Assembly: GCA_017795005.1 (NCBI GenBank)
Contig: CP051242.1
Location: forward strand, 1,884,976 to 1,948,975
Source of the DNA: Balneolaceae bacterium
GTDB lineage: Bacteria > Bacteroidota > Rhodothermia > Balneolales > Balneolaceae
Direction: 5' to 3'
DNA: 64,000 nt
Shown: positions 20,578 to 29,184 of the stretch, piece after piece
How the letters are laid out: each line of letters starts with the position of its first letter
Position numbering within the stretch: position 1 is the first letter of the stretch
The notes under the pieces: generated by a model
What the model saw: the letters and a program-made list of their open reading frames with translations, nothing else
Told to the model about the DNA's origin: nothing
The model's database searches: none
Position numbers and translations under genes: made by a program

Positions 20578-22097
20578 AAAGAAGAGATATTTATTTAACA
20601 GGACTTCTCCTGATTTTAGTAGGGGTTTCAATTGGGACAATTTTTGCCCTTTACACCATTAATCCTGACCTGGCCCCGCTTTCCGATGTTAAAATTACTG
20701 AGGTAAAGAAAAGTGAAGCTCCTCTTTTTACCGAAGAAGACCTCGCAAAAATTGATACCCGTTTTGTTTTTAAAAAAATTGCAGAAGAAGTAACCCCTAC
20801 AGTTGTTTATATAGAAACAATTATTCCTGTAGATGCCCCTGATGATGAAAATCATGATTTTAATGAAAGTATTTGGGATAGAATTGTGCCTAGAAGAGCG
20901 CGTACAGTTGGTTCAGGAGTGGTAATCACCAATAATGGGTACATACTTACTAATTATCATGTAATTGAAGGCGCTGTAAGAAATGGATTGAAGGTTGTAC
21001 TTAACGACAAACGCGAATATGATGCTAAACTCGTAGGTCAGGATCCAAGCACCGATTTAGCTGTTATCAAAATCGATGCACAGAACCTGCAGGCGGTAAC
21101 CGTAGGAAATTCAGATAGTGTTGATGTGGGAGAGTGGGTACTTGCAATTGGGAATCCATTCAGACTCCGTTCTACCGTTACAGCGGGCATTGTAAGTGCA
21201 TTAAGTAGAGATGTTCAGATTATTAATGATCGTATGCGTATAGAAAGTTTCATACAAACGGATGCTGCTATTAACAAAGGTAATAGTGGCGGCGCACTCG
21301 TTAATACAAGTGGACAGTTAGTTGGGGTTAATACAGCTATTGCATCACAAAGTGGAGCCTATCAGGGATATGGATTTGCTGTTCCAAGTAATCTGGCACT
21401 TAAAGTCGCTACAGACTTGATTCAATACGGTGAAGTCAAAAGAGCATTATTAGGTGTTACAATTGGAGCTGTAGACTTTAACAGAGCAACTGAAATAGGC
21501 CTGGCTGAAGTTAGAGGTGTTGAGATACTTTCGGTAAGCAGAGATGGAGCTGCTGATTTATCTGGTATTCGTTCAGGTGATGTTGTTCTTGAAGTAAATG
21601 GCCAAGCGGTAAACGAATCAAACGAATTACAGGAGAAAGTAGCTGTTCTTCGACCTGGAGATCTGGTTGACCTTAGAATTTGGAGAAACGGGCAGGAATT
21701 CAATCAAAGTGTACTTTTGAAAATGTTGGAACCTGCTCCTGAAGAGGAACTTGCTTTCGAAGATCAGTCCATTATTCCTGATGAAATACCGGAAGGCGAT
21801 AATACAGGCGTGGATGTTCATGAGTTTGATCTCGGCTTCAGAGTAATGGCACTTGTTAAGCCGGAAAATGAAGAAACATATGATCTTATTGTAAGTCATG
21901 TTTATAAATATTCTGAAGCCTGGAACAGAGGATTAAGAGAGAATCAAAAAATCTTAACCATCGATGAAGAAAAGGTTGAAGATATCGACAGTTTAAAAGA
22001 ACTTATCTCCCGAAAATTAACTAACAAAAAATCGGTGATGCTCGAGGTTTTAAATGAAGAAAATGCACGGGGATACATCGAACTGGAACGTAATTAA
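20574..22097 (+). CDS. HtrA/DegP-type periplasmic serine protease with two PDZ domains
   Basis: 507 residues. A single N-terminal hydrophobic segment (residues 7-29) acts as membrane anchor or uncleaved signal. The trypsin-like domain carries the triad His129 (TNYHVIEG), Asp161 (STDLAVIKI) and Ser238 (KGNSGGALV). A PDZ domain follows (about 285-385, with the LSGIRSGDVVLEVNG motif). A second, more diverged PDZ-like domain sits at the C-terminus (about 420-505, RGLRENQKILTIDEE). Such proteases degrade or refold misfolded envelope proteins. It overlaps recO by 4 bp and is followed without a gap by the lipoprotein gene. The neighbourhood does not show whether it acts on the giant surface proteins upstream. 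Confidence 0.92.
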   Translation: MKRRDIYLTGLLLILVGVSIGTIFALYTINPDLAPLSDVKITEVKKSEAPLFTEEDLAKIDTRFVFKKIAEEVTPTVVYIETIIPVDAPDDENHDFNESIWDRIVPRRARTVGSGVVITNNGYILTNYHVIEGAVRNGLKVVLNDKREYDAKLVGQDPSTDLAVIKIDAQNLQAVTVGNSDSVDVGEWVLAIGNPFRLRSTVTAGIVSALSRDVQIINDRMRIESFIQTDAAINKGNSGGALVNTSGQLVGVNTAIASQSGAYQGYGFAVPSNLALKVATDLIQYGEVKRALLGVTIGAVDFNRATEIGLAEVRGVEILSVSRDGAADLSGIRSGDVVLEVNGQAVNESNELQEKVAVLRPGDLVDLRIWRNGQEFNQSVLLKMLEPAPEEELAFEDQSIIPDEIPEGDNTGVDVHEFDLGFRVMALVKPENEETYDLIVSHVYKYSEAWNRGLRENQKILTIDEEKVEDIDSLKELISRKLTNKKSVMLEVLNEENARGYIELERN

Positions 22098-22637
22098 ATG
22101 AAGTTTTTAAATTTTGGGGTACTCTCACTTTTTGTAATTGTAACATTCGCAGCTTGTGCTTCTTCAGGTTCAGTGGGAACAGATTCTTCTCCTTCAACAA
22201 ATTCTATATTCCCTGTTTGGTATCAATCTACAGGGGTTAGCTCCGATAGTACATCTTATTCTGGATACGCAACAGCCATTGCTGCTGATTCTTTAGTGGC
22301 AATTGATAGAGCCCAGAAACAAGCGCGTGTCAATCTTGAGAAAAGTATTGCTCAGATTACAGAAGAGATTAGAAGCGATTTAGCAGATGCTGGTTCAACA
22401 AATGTAAGAAATACTGATTTCATTATTATTCTCAGAACCGCACATGCTCAGGTTGAATCGGCGGCTAAACTTAAAGAAAGTATTTCAAGAAGTACCGATG
22501 GATATTATCGCGGTTTTGCTTCTGTTGAAATTTCCAGACCTGAATTAAGAGAAGTGTTGGAAAAGGGTTTTGCAGGACATCCAAGATACTGGGGGGAGTT
22601 CTCGTCTTCTGATGGATTTAGCAACGCGTTTGAATAG
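22098..22637 (+). CDS. LPP20-like lipoprotein
   Basis: 179 residues starting at the base after the htrA stop. The signal peptide ends in a lipobox (FAACASS), with the lipidated Cys at about residue 20. The mature part has a helix rich in Ala, Arg and Gln (DSLVAIDRAQKQARVNL) followed by a mixed alpha/beta region, which resembles the LPP20 lipoprotein family. Members are envelope proteins of unclear function. The tight spacing with htrA suggests a shared transcript and a role in envelope maintenance. Family assignment is by pattern only. Confidence 0.7.
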   Translation: MKFLNFGVLSLFVIVTFAACASSGSVGTDSSPSTNSIFPVWYQSTGVSSDSTSYSGYATAIAADSLVAIDRAQKQARVNLEKSIAQITEEIRSDLADAGSTNVRNTDFIIILRTAHAQVESAAKLKESISRSTDGYYRGFASVEISRPELREVLEKGFAGHPRYWGEFSSSDGFSNAFE

Positions 22638-22715
22638 TTTATAACAAAAGCTGTTCATTTTCTCTTGAAAAATATTACGATATTAAATTAACCAACCAGA
22701 AAGAGAAGGAATTTA

Positions 22716-24086
22716 GTGAAGGAATTTATTCGAATTGCATCCGGACAAGGATTCTGGGGTGATCTCCCAAATGCACCGGTAAATCAGGTTAAAAACGGAC
22801 CAATCGACTATTTGGTGATGGACTACCTGGCAGAGGTAACTATGTCTATCATGCAAAAGCAAAAAATGAAAAATCCGGATTGGGGGTATGCCCGCGATTT
22901 CGTTGGAGTAATTGACCAAATCTTACCGGAAATCTCAGAAAAAAAAGTTAAAGTTATTAGTAATGCTGGAGGGGTTAACCCTTTGGCGTGCAAAGATGAA
23001 ATCCTGAAAATTGCAAAACGAAAAGGCTATACGGGAATTAAGGTTGCGGTCGTTGATGGAGATAATATTCTGGACGATATCGATAACCTAATAGAGGATG
23101 GTCACCAACTTAAAAACATGGATACTGGTGAGCCAATTTCGAGTGTAAAAGATCAGTTATTGAGTGCTAATGTTTATTTTGGATGCAGAGCAATCGTTGA
23201 GGCGTTAAAATTAGGAGCAAATGTTATTATTACAGGAAGGGTAACAGATACTGGATTAACTCTTGCTCCTATGATTCATGAGTTCGGATGGAATTTTGAT
23301 GATTTTGATAAAATGTCGGTTGGCACAATAGCCGGACATATACTGGAATGTGGAGCTCAGGCTTCAGGTGGTAATTTTACTGATTGGGAGAAGGTAGAAG
23401 ATTTCACAAATATAGGTTTTCCAATTGTTGAAGCATACCCCAATGGGGAGTTTTTTGTCACAAAACATGAGGGAACAGGAGGGTTGGTAAGTTCACAGAC
23501 AGTTAAAGAACAGCTTCTTTATGAAATAGGAGACCCTAAAGACTATATCACTCCCGATGTGGTTGCGGATTTTACTTCCATTCATGTGGAAGATGTAGGG
23601 TCAAATCGGGTAAAAGTACATGGAATTACAGGTGCTCCTGATACTGAGTTTTATAAAGTATCGGCAAGTTATAATGATGGATATAAACTATCGGCAACAT
23701 TAGTGTATTCCTGGCCTGATGCTCTTAAAAAAGCAGTAAAAGGGGCAGAAATACTTGAAGAAAGAGCAAAAGACTTGGGGCTTAAAATTAATGAATTTAA
23801 TAAAGAATTCGTTGGTTTTAATGGAACTACAGAAAAGATGGCAACAGAAAATGATTTAAATACTGATCATGATGAAATCCAAATGAGGATTTCTATTTCC
23901 GGTCCGGATAAAAGAGATATTGACCGGTTTGGTATGGAAGTAGCGCCGCTAATTCTTACAGGTCCAAGTGGGGTTACAGGTTTTGCAGGAGGGAGGCCCA
24001 AAGCCAGTGAAGTTGTGGCATACTGGCCGGCGCTGCTAAGTAAAAAAGCTGTAAAACCTCGTGTAAATGTCTTCGAAATCAATTAA
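22716..24086 (+). CDS. AtuA-family protein (DUF1446)
   Basis: 456 residues from a GTG start preceded by a good Shine-Dalgarno (AGAGAAGGA). The N-terminus (IRIASGQGFWGD), the KVISNAGGVNP segment, and GRVTDTGLTLAP with HEFGWN are typical of the AtuA/DUF1446 family. That family is named for acyclic terpene utilisation in Pseudomonas. In other bacteria it is linked to breakdown of branched acyl-CoA compounds, with no well-defined reaction. No terpene or leucine catabolic genes are adjacent, so the substrate cannot be read from context. It stands alone between the htrA group and the ABC exporter genes. Confidence 0.8.
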   Translation: MKEFIRIASGQGFWGDLPNAPVNQVKNGPIDYLVMDYLAEVTMSIMQKQKMKNPDWGYARDFVGVIDQILPEISEKKVKVISNAGGVNPLACKDEILKIAKRKGYTGIKVAVVDGDNILDDIDNLIEDGHQLKNMDTGEPISSVKDQLLSANVYFGCRAIVEALKLGANVIITGRVTDTGLTLAPMIHEFGWNFDDFDKMSVGTIAGHILECGAQASGGNFTDWEKVEDFTNIGFPIVEAYPNGEFFVTKHEGTGGLVSSQTVKEQLLYEIGDPKDYITPDVVADFTSIHVEDVGSNRVKVHGITGAPDTEFYKVSASYNDGYKLSATLVYSWPDALKKAVKGAEILEERAKDLGLKINEFNKEFVGFNGTTEKMATENDLNTDHDEIQMRISISGPDKRDIDRFGMEVAPLILTGPSGVTGFAGGRPKASEVVAYWPALLSKKAVKPRVNVFEIN

Positions 24087-24146
24087 ACTGAAGCAATAGA
24101 ATTATCAAGACTGTTTCTGGTATCATAACTATTCAAGGAAGAGCAA

Positions 24147-25940
24147 GTGGGTGCACTTAAAGACCTAAATAAATATCTCAGGAAATACAGAGTAGCTGTA
24201 ATATTAGGTACTCTTTTCCTAACTGCAGCAAACTTTTTCCTTGTTTGGATTCCGGTACTCATCCGTAGAACTATAGATCGGGTTGAAGACCTATCTGCGG
24301 AAAACTTTGAAGTTCCGGAAAGTCTTATTTCAACACTATTTTCCAGCGAAGTTGGAAAAATTCTGGGGATGAATTCTTTGTATTTGGTTGGAACTGTTGC
24401 TTTATATGGAGTATTCCTGTTCTTGACTCGTCAAACACTTATTGTTTCCTCGAGAAAAGTTGAGTTTGACATGCGAAATCAAATCGTTGAAAAATTGATG
24501 GCGCTACCACAACGTTTTTATGAGAAGTATTCACAGGGAGAAGTATATGTTCGAGCAACTGAAGATGTAAATAAAGTCAGAGAATATTATGGACCTGTAA
24601 TTATGTACAGTATTAATACAGTTACAAGAGCTGGTTTTGTAATTACAATGATGTACTTGGTCAATAAGGAGTTGATGGTGTGGGCACTGCTCCCTTTACC
24701 CTTACTCTCAATTTTTGCTTATTGGATAACAGGATTCATTCATAAACACTCTATTATAATTCAAGAACAATATTCCCGATTAGCAGGACAGGCTAAAGAG
24801 AGTTTTTCAAGCATCCGATTAATAAAGGCTTATAATCGAATTGATAATGAACAATCCAAGTTTGAAGTACTCAGTGAAGATTACAGAAAAAAGAAACTGA
24901 GACTGGATTTAATAGAATCTCTGTTTCATCCGGGACTTAATTTCCTAATAGGCATCTCTCTTATAATTGTGATCTGGCAGGGAGGTAACATGATTATAGA
25001 AGGAACTCTGACCGTTGGTAATATTGCTGAGTTCCTTATTTATGTAGCTTATTTAATCTGGCCGGTTGCTGCTCTTGGATATACCACCAATCGTTTCCAA
25101 AAATCGTTGGCATCATGGTATCGAATCAAAGAAATACTGGATTACCCTATCGAAATTTCTGATAAAGAGGACGCAATTGTTCAGGAAGTGAAGGGAGAAA
25201 TTGAATTTAAAAATGTGTCATTTAAATATCCTGATGCTGATGAGTTCGTGATCAAAGATTTGAATCTAAAAATCGAAGCCGGACAAAATATTGCAATAGT
25301 TGGAAGAACAGGTTCCGGAAAGACAAGTCTTATACAATTAATTCCAAGACTTTTTGACCCAACGGTAGGAGCAATTTTGTTAGATGGGATTGATTTAAGA
25401 AAGCATTCGGTTGAAAATATCAGAAAGGCCATTGGCTTTGTTCCACAGGATACATTTTTGTTTTCTGATACTATTGGAGAGAACATTGCTTTTGGTGTTG
25501 AAGATGCAAGTGAAGAACAAATTGAATTTGCTGCAGAGAAAGCTCAGGTTAAAGAGAATATTTTGGATTTTGAGAAAAAATTTAAGACTATGCTCGGAGA
25601 ACGGGGTATCACGTTATCAGGAGGACAAAAACAAAGGACAGCCATTGCAAGAGCACTGATAAAAGATCCCAAGGTATTAATATTTGATGATTCGCTAAGT
25701 GCGATAGATACAAAAACAGAAGACGCAATATTAAAACAATTACAAGAAGAGTTGGGCGGACGGACAACCATCATGATTAGTCACAGAATATCCACTATAA
25801 AGGATGCCGATATCATTTATTATATAGAAGACGGGAAAATTGCAGAATACGCCACCCATGAAGAACTTTTATCAAAAGAAGGCCATTATAAGGCCATGTA
25901 TACCAAACAATTACTAGAACAAGAATTAGCAGAAATATAA
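24147..25940 (+). CDS. ABC exporter half-transporter with degenerate Walker B (DD)
   Basis: 597 residues from GTG with an upstream AAGGAAGAG. It has six membrane segments (about 15-310), then an ATPase domain with Walker A at 386-394 (GRTGSGKTS), canonical signature LSGGQ at 490-494, Walker B LIFDD with Asp515 in the catalytic glutamate position, and the switch histidine in ISHRIS. Asp for Glu with an intact signature is typical of the degenerate half of heterodimeric exporters such as BmrC/BmrD, LmrC/LmrD and TM287/288. The half transporter at 27353-29140 has the opposite pattern, so the two probably form one heterodimer. The substrate is unknown; multidrug or lipid export is plausible. Confidence 0.9.
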   Translation: MGALKDLNKYLRKYRVAVILGTLFLTAANFFLVWIPVLIRRTIDRVEDLSAENFEVPESLISTLFSSEVGKILGMNSLYLVGTVALYGVFLFLTRQTLIVSSRKVEFDMRNQIVEKLMALPQRFYEKYSQGEVYVRATEDVNKVREYYGPVIMYSINTVTRAGFVITMMYLVNKELMVWALLPLPLLSIFAYWITGFIHKHSIIIQEQYSRLAGQAKESFSSIRLIKAYNRIDNEQSKFEVLSEDYRKKKLRLDLIESLFHPGLNFLIGISLIIVIWQGGNMIIEGTLTVGNIAEFLIYVAYLIWPVAALGYTTNRFQKSLASWYRIKEILDYPIEISDKEDAIVQEVKGEIEFKNVSFKYPDADEFVIKDLNLKIEAGQNIAIVGRTGSGKTSLIQLIPRLFDPTVGAILLDGIDLRKHSVENIRKAIGFVPQDTFLFSDTIGENIAFGVEDASEEQIEFAAEKAQVKENILDFEKKFKTMLGERGITLSGGQKQRTAIARALIKDPKVLIFDDSLSAIDTKTEDAILKQLQEELGGRTTIMISHRISTIKDADIIYYIEDGKIAEYATHEELLSKEGHYKAMYTKQLLEQELAEI

Positions 25941-26000
25941 TATAACCCGATAAATGCATTGTTTGACAGGCAATGTTTATTGGAAAATGGGAGAAATAAA

Positions 26001-27341
26001 ATGATTGTAGTACCATTAGGAATAGCCTCAGCAACACCAACCGCAGTTCGACATCTACCTGCAGTAGCTCTTTGGAGAGAAGGAAGTGTTTTTCTCTTTG
26101 ATTGTGGCGAAAATGCACAGATGAGTATGCTTCAAGCAGGCTTAAAACGTTCAAAAATTGATGCAATTTTCATTTCACATTTTGATGTAGATCATTACTC
26201 AGGATTAATGGGTTTGCTTTCAACTTTACAGCTTCAGCGAAGAGATCGTGAGCTTACCATAGCCGGACCGAAAGGGATTAAAGAGTTCATAGAGTGGAAC
26301 CTTAATTTCTCAGGTGTTGAATTAGGTTTTGCTATCAATTATAGCGAAGTGGAAGAAGGTGAAGAGGTTACCCGCGTTATTGATGAAGAAGACTATTACG
26401 TAGAAGCCCGACCACTGAAACACCGTAGATTTTGTCTTGGATTCCGCTTTCAGGAAAAAGATAAGCCGGGTAAGGTTGACTCAGAAAAAGCTGAAAAATT
26501 TGGAATCACTGAAGATCAGCAGTTCAAAGATTTAAAAGCGGGTAAGAATATTAAACTTGCAGATGGAACCGAAATTGAGGCGTATGAGATCGTAGGTCAC
26601 CCACGCCCGGGTGATAGTTTTGCGTATGTTTCAGATACAGAATACTGCCCAAATGCAGTGAAATTGGCAATGAATACCAATATCCTGTACCACGAAGCAA
26701 CGTTCGGAAATCAGTTAGCAGATAAAGCGAAAGAAACAGGTCATTCTACAGCTGGTGATGCAGCACGTGTTGCTACGGAAGCTCAAACAAAATTATTGGT
26801 AATAGGTCATTTCTCAGCGAGATATACTAACCTGCATGTGTTACTAAAAGAAGCCCGTGATGGTTTTTACCCAACTTGGTTGGCAAATGAACTTCGTCCA
26901 ATTTTTACTGATCCAACTCATGAGAGAGGAATCATAAAACCAAAGGTAGAAATTAAAGATCTTACTAAGAGTTCTTCTTCATCAGATGGACGTCCATCCC
27001 ACTCTTCTGGACGAAGAGACAGCCGTGGTCAAAGCCGCGGTGGTAAAAACTTCCGTCCACGTAGAGGCGGTAGTGGAGGAGGAAACTACCGTAGTGATAA
27101 CAGAGGTGGAGGAAACTACAGCCGTGATAATAGAGGCGGCGGCGGAGGATACCGAAACAACCGATATAATTCCGGTGGTGGAGACAGAAACCGTGACGAT
27201 CGATACAATAATCGTGGAGGTGGTGAAAGACGTTCCTATGGAAGTAGCTCTTACAACCGCGACCGAAATGATGATCACGAATCGCAACCAAAAAAAACGA
27301 TTACGCCGAGAACATCTTATGATGATTTCGACAGATTCTAA
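26001..27341 (+). CDS. RNase Z-like metallo-beta-lactamase protein with RGG-rich C-terminal tail
   Basis: 446 residues from the ATG at 26001, which has GGGAG just upstream and starts the fold correctly (MIVVPLGIASATPT); an in-frame TTG at 25959 would add an unlikely extension. RNase Z features present: PLKHRRFC, FAYVSDT, LYHEATF, GHSTAGDA and IGHFSARY. The metal motif is unusual: ISHFDVDHYSG places Asp62 where the second His of HxHxDH normally sits. Residues from about 322 form a disordered tail of Arg, Gly, Ser, Asn and Tyr with many RGG/GGG blocks, as in RNA-binding proteins. RNase Z matures tRNA 3' ends. The gene lies between the two ABC halves. It could be the tRNase Z or a diverged RNA-binding paralogue. 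Confidence 0.8.
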   Translation: MIVVPLGIASATPTAVRHLPAVALWREGSVFLFDCGENAQMSMLQAGLKRSKIDAIFISHFDVDHYSGLMGLLSTLQLQRRDRELTIAGPKGIKEFIEWNLNFSGVELGFAINYSEVEEGEEVTRVIDEEDYYVEARPLKHRRFCLGFRFQEKDKPGKVDSEKAEKFGITEDQQFKDLKAGKNIKLADGTEIEAYEIVGHPRPGDSFAYVSDTEYCPNAVKLAMNTNILYHEATFGNQLADKAKETGHSTAGDAARVATEAQTKLLVIGHFSARYTNLHVLLKEARDGFYPTWLANELRPIFTDPTHERGIIKPKVEIKDLTKSSSSSDGRPSHSSGRRDSRGQSRGGKNFRPRRGGSGGGNYRSDNRGGGNYSRDNRGGGGGYRNNRYNSGGGDRNRDDRYNNRGGGERRSYGSSSYNRDRNDDHESQPKKTITPRTSYDDFDRF

Positions 27342-27352
27342 CAAGTATTTCT

Positions 27353-29140
27353 GTGAGTAAGTCGAAAGACAAAAAAGCCGTTGATAGAAAACTGATTCGA
27401 CGGCTTTACTTTTTTGTAAAACCATATAGATGGTACGTAGCTCTGGCAGTGGTTCTCACATTAAGTGCGTCCTTTCTGGGAACTGTGCGTCCAAAATTAA
27501 CCCAACTTGCTGTAGATGATTACATTGCTGAAGGGGATTTTGAAGGCCTTATGTACATCATTATGTTGCTTTTTGGAGCATTACTCGGAGAATTTATTCT
27601 CCAAATGATCAATACTTACCTCACCCGGTGGTTTGGACAGGGAACCCTATATTCGCTCAGAAATACCATTTTCGAAAAAATTCAGTCTCTTAATGTACAG
27701 TTCTTCGATAAAAACCCAATAGGCAGGTTAATAACCAGAACAACCAGTGATGTTGAAGCTCTGAGTGAACTTCTTTCGGATGGTGTTGTGGCTATTATTG
27801 GTGATTTATTCAGAATCATATTCATACTCTATTTTATGTTCAGTATGAATTGGGAGTTGAGCTTGGTTACGATCGCTATTCTTCCGGTACTATTTTATGC
27901 TACTTTCTGGTTTAAAGAAAAAGTGCGTGTTTCCTTCCTGAAAGTGAGGGATCAGATATCGAATCTTAACTCTTTTGTACAGGAACATATAAATGGAATG
28001 GATGTAGTTCAGTTGTTTAACAGAGAGAAAAAACAACAGAAAAAATTCAAAAATATCAATGCTGATCACAAAGAAGCTCATATAGAGACAATTTTTTATT
28101 TTTCCATTTTCTGGCCCATTGTAGAGGTTTTTTCAAGTTTTGCAATGGCTCTGATTGTATGGTACGGAGGTGGAAGGGCATTGATGGGTGGTGTTACTTT
28201 TGGGGTACTTTTAGCATTCATACAATATTCCCGACAGTTTTTTATGCCTATCCGTGGACTTTCAGAAAAGTTCAATACACTTCAATCTGCATTGGCATCT
28301 TCTGAGCGTATTTTCAACGTGTTAGATACAGATACAGAAGTAATAGAGACGGTTTCTCCTAAAAGAATTGACAACCCAAAAGGAGAAATCGAGTTTGAGA
28401 ACGTTTGGTTTAAATACAATGAAGGAGAAGACTATGTACTCAAGAATGTATCCTTTAAAGCAAAAGCAGGTGAAACTGTAGCAATTGTCGGAGCAACCGG
28501 AGCAGGTAAAACCACAATCATCAATTTGTTACTTCGATTCTATGATATAGAAAAAGGAACTATCCGTCTGGATGGAGTTGATATTAGAGAATTGTCGCTC
28601 GAAAATCTTCGAACTTACTTCTCATTGGTACTACAGGATAATGCCTTATTTACAGGTTCGATTATGGACAATATCACACTTGGTGAAAAATCTATCAGTA
28701 GAGAAAAAGTAATTGAAGCTGCTCATCAGGTTGAAGCTCATCGCTTTATTGAAAAGCTTCCCAAAAAATACGATTTCAAATTAAAGAAACAGGGAACATC
28801 CCTTTCAATGGGGCAAAGGCAACTTATTTGTTTTGTGAGAGCAATGGTCTTTGATCCTAAAATATTGATCCTGGATGAAGCTACATCCAGTATAGATTCA
28901 GAAACAGAAGCTTTGGTTAATGAAGCAAGTCTTAAGATGATGGATGGAAGAACTTCTATCGTAATTGCTCATCGATTATCAACCATACAGCATGCTGATA
29001 AAATTCTGGTTATGCACAAAGGGGAAATAAGAGAAGAAGGATCTCATACAGACCTTATTCAGCAGGAGGGTGGAATTTATAAGAAATTGTATGAGCTTCA
29101 GTATAAAGATCAGTTAGTGGAGGCGACGAAAGACGAATGA
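27353..29140 (+). CDS. ABC exporter half-transporter with canonical Walker B, degenerate signature
   Basis: 595 residues from GTG 11 bp after the RNase Z-like gene. Six membrane segments are followed by an ATPase domain with Walker A at 380-388 (GATGAGKTT), signature LSMGQ at 484-488 instead of LSGGQ, Walker B LILDE with the catalytic Glu509, and the switch histidine in IAHRLS. The intact catalytic site combined with a degenerate signature is the mirror image of the protein at 24147-25940. This supports one heterodimeric exporter with one active and one degenerate ATP site. The basic N-terminus (KSKDKKAVDRK) is cytoplasmic. The substrate is not evident. Confidence 0.9.
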   Translation: MSKSKDKKAVDRKLIRRLYFFVKPYRWYVALAVVLTLSASFLGTVRPKLTQLAVDDYIAEGDFEGLMYIIMLLFGALLGEFILQMINTYLTRWFGQGTLYSLRNTIFEKIQSLNVQFFDKNPIGRLITRTTSDVEALSELLSDGVVAIIGDLFRIIFILYFMFSMNWELSLVTIAILPVLFYATFWFKEKVRVSFLKVRDQISNLNSFVQEHINGMDVVQLFNREKKQQKKFKNINADHKEAHIETIFYFSIFWPIVEVFSSFAMALIVWYGGGRALMGGVTFGVLLAFIQYSRQFFMPIRGLSEKFNTLQSALASSERIFNVLDTDTEVIETVSPKRIDNPKGEIEFENVWFKYNEGEDYVLKNVSFKAKAGETVAIVGATGAGKTTIINLLLRFYDIEKGTIRLDGVDIRELSLENLRTYFSLVLQDNALFTGSIMDNITLGEKSISREKVIEAAHQVEAHRFIEKLPKKYDFKLKKQGTSLSMGQRQLICFVRAMVFDPKILILDEATSSIDSETEALVNEASLKMMDGRTSIVIAHRLSTIQHADKILVMHKGEIREEGSHTDLIQQEGGIYKKLYELQYKDQLVEATKDE

Positions 29141-29165
29141 CAAACGACTAATGCAGTCATTTGTC
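29139..29165. terminator. Hairpin between convergent genes
   Basis: GACAAACGACT (29139-29149) and AGTCATTTGTC (29155-29165) pair over 10 of 11 positions with a 5-base loop. It overlaps the stop of the ABC gene and lies 20 bp before the end of the convergent GH3 gene. There is no long U-tract, so it may be a weak bidirectional terminator or an intergenic palindrome. Confidence 0.35.
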
Positions 29166-29184
29166 TTTGGTCAATTATAATTGG

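Noticed and set aside
25959-26000. TTG 25959 as the RNase Z-like start
   Set aside because: ATG 26001 has a Shine-Dalgarno and begins the fold; the extra 14 residues look unlike the family.
26965-27425. Val/Thr/Ser-rich frames opposite the RNase Z tail
   Set aside because: Complement of Gly/Arg/Asp codons; low complexity only, and no ribosome-binding site.
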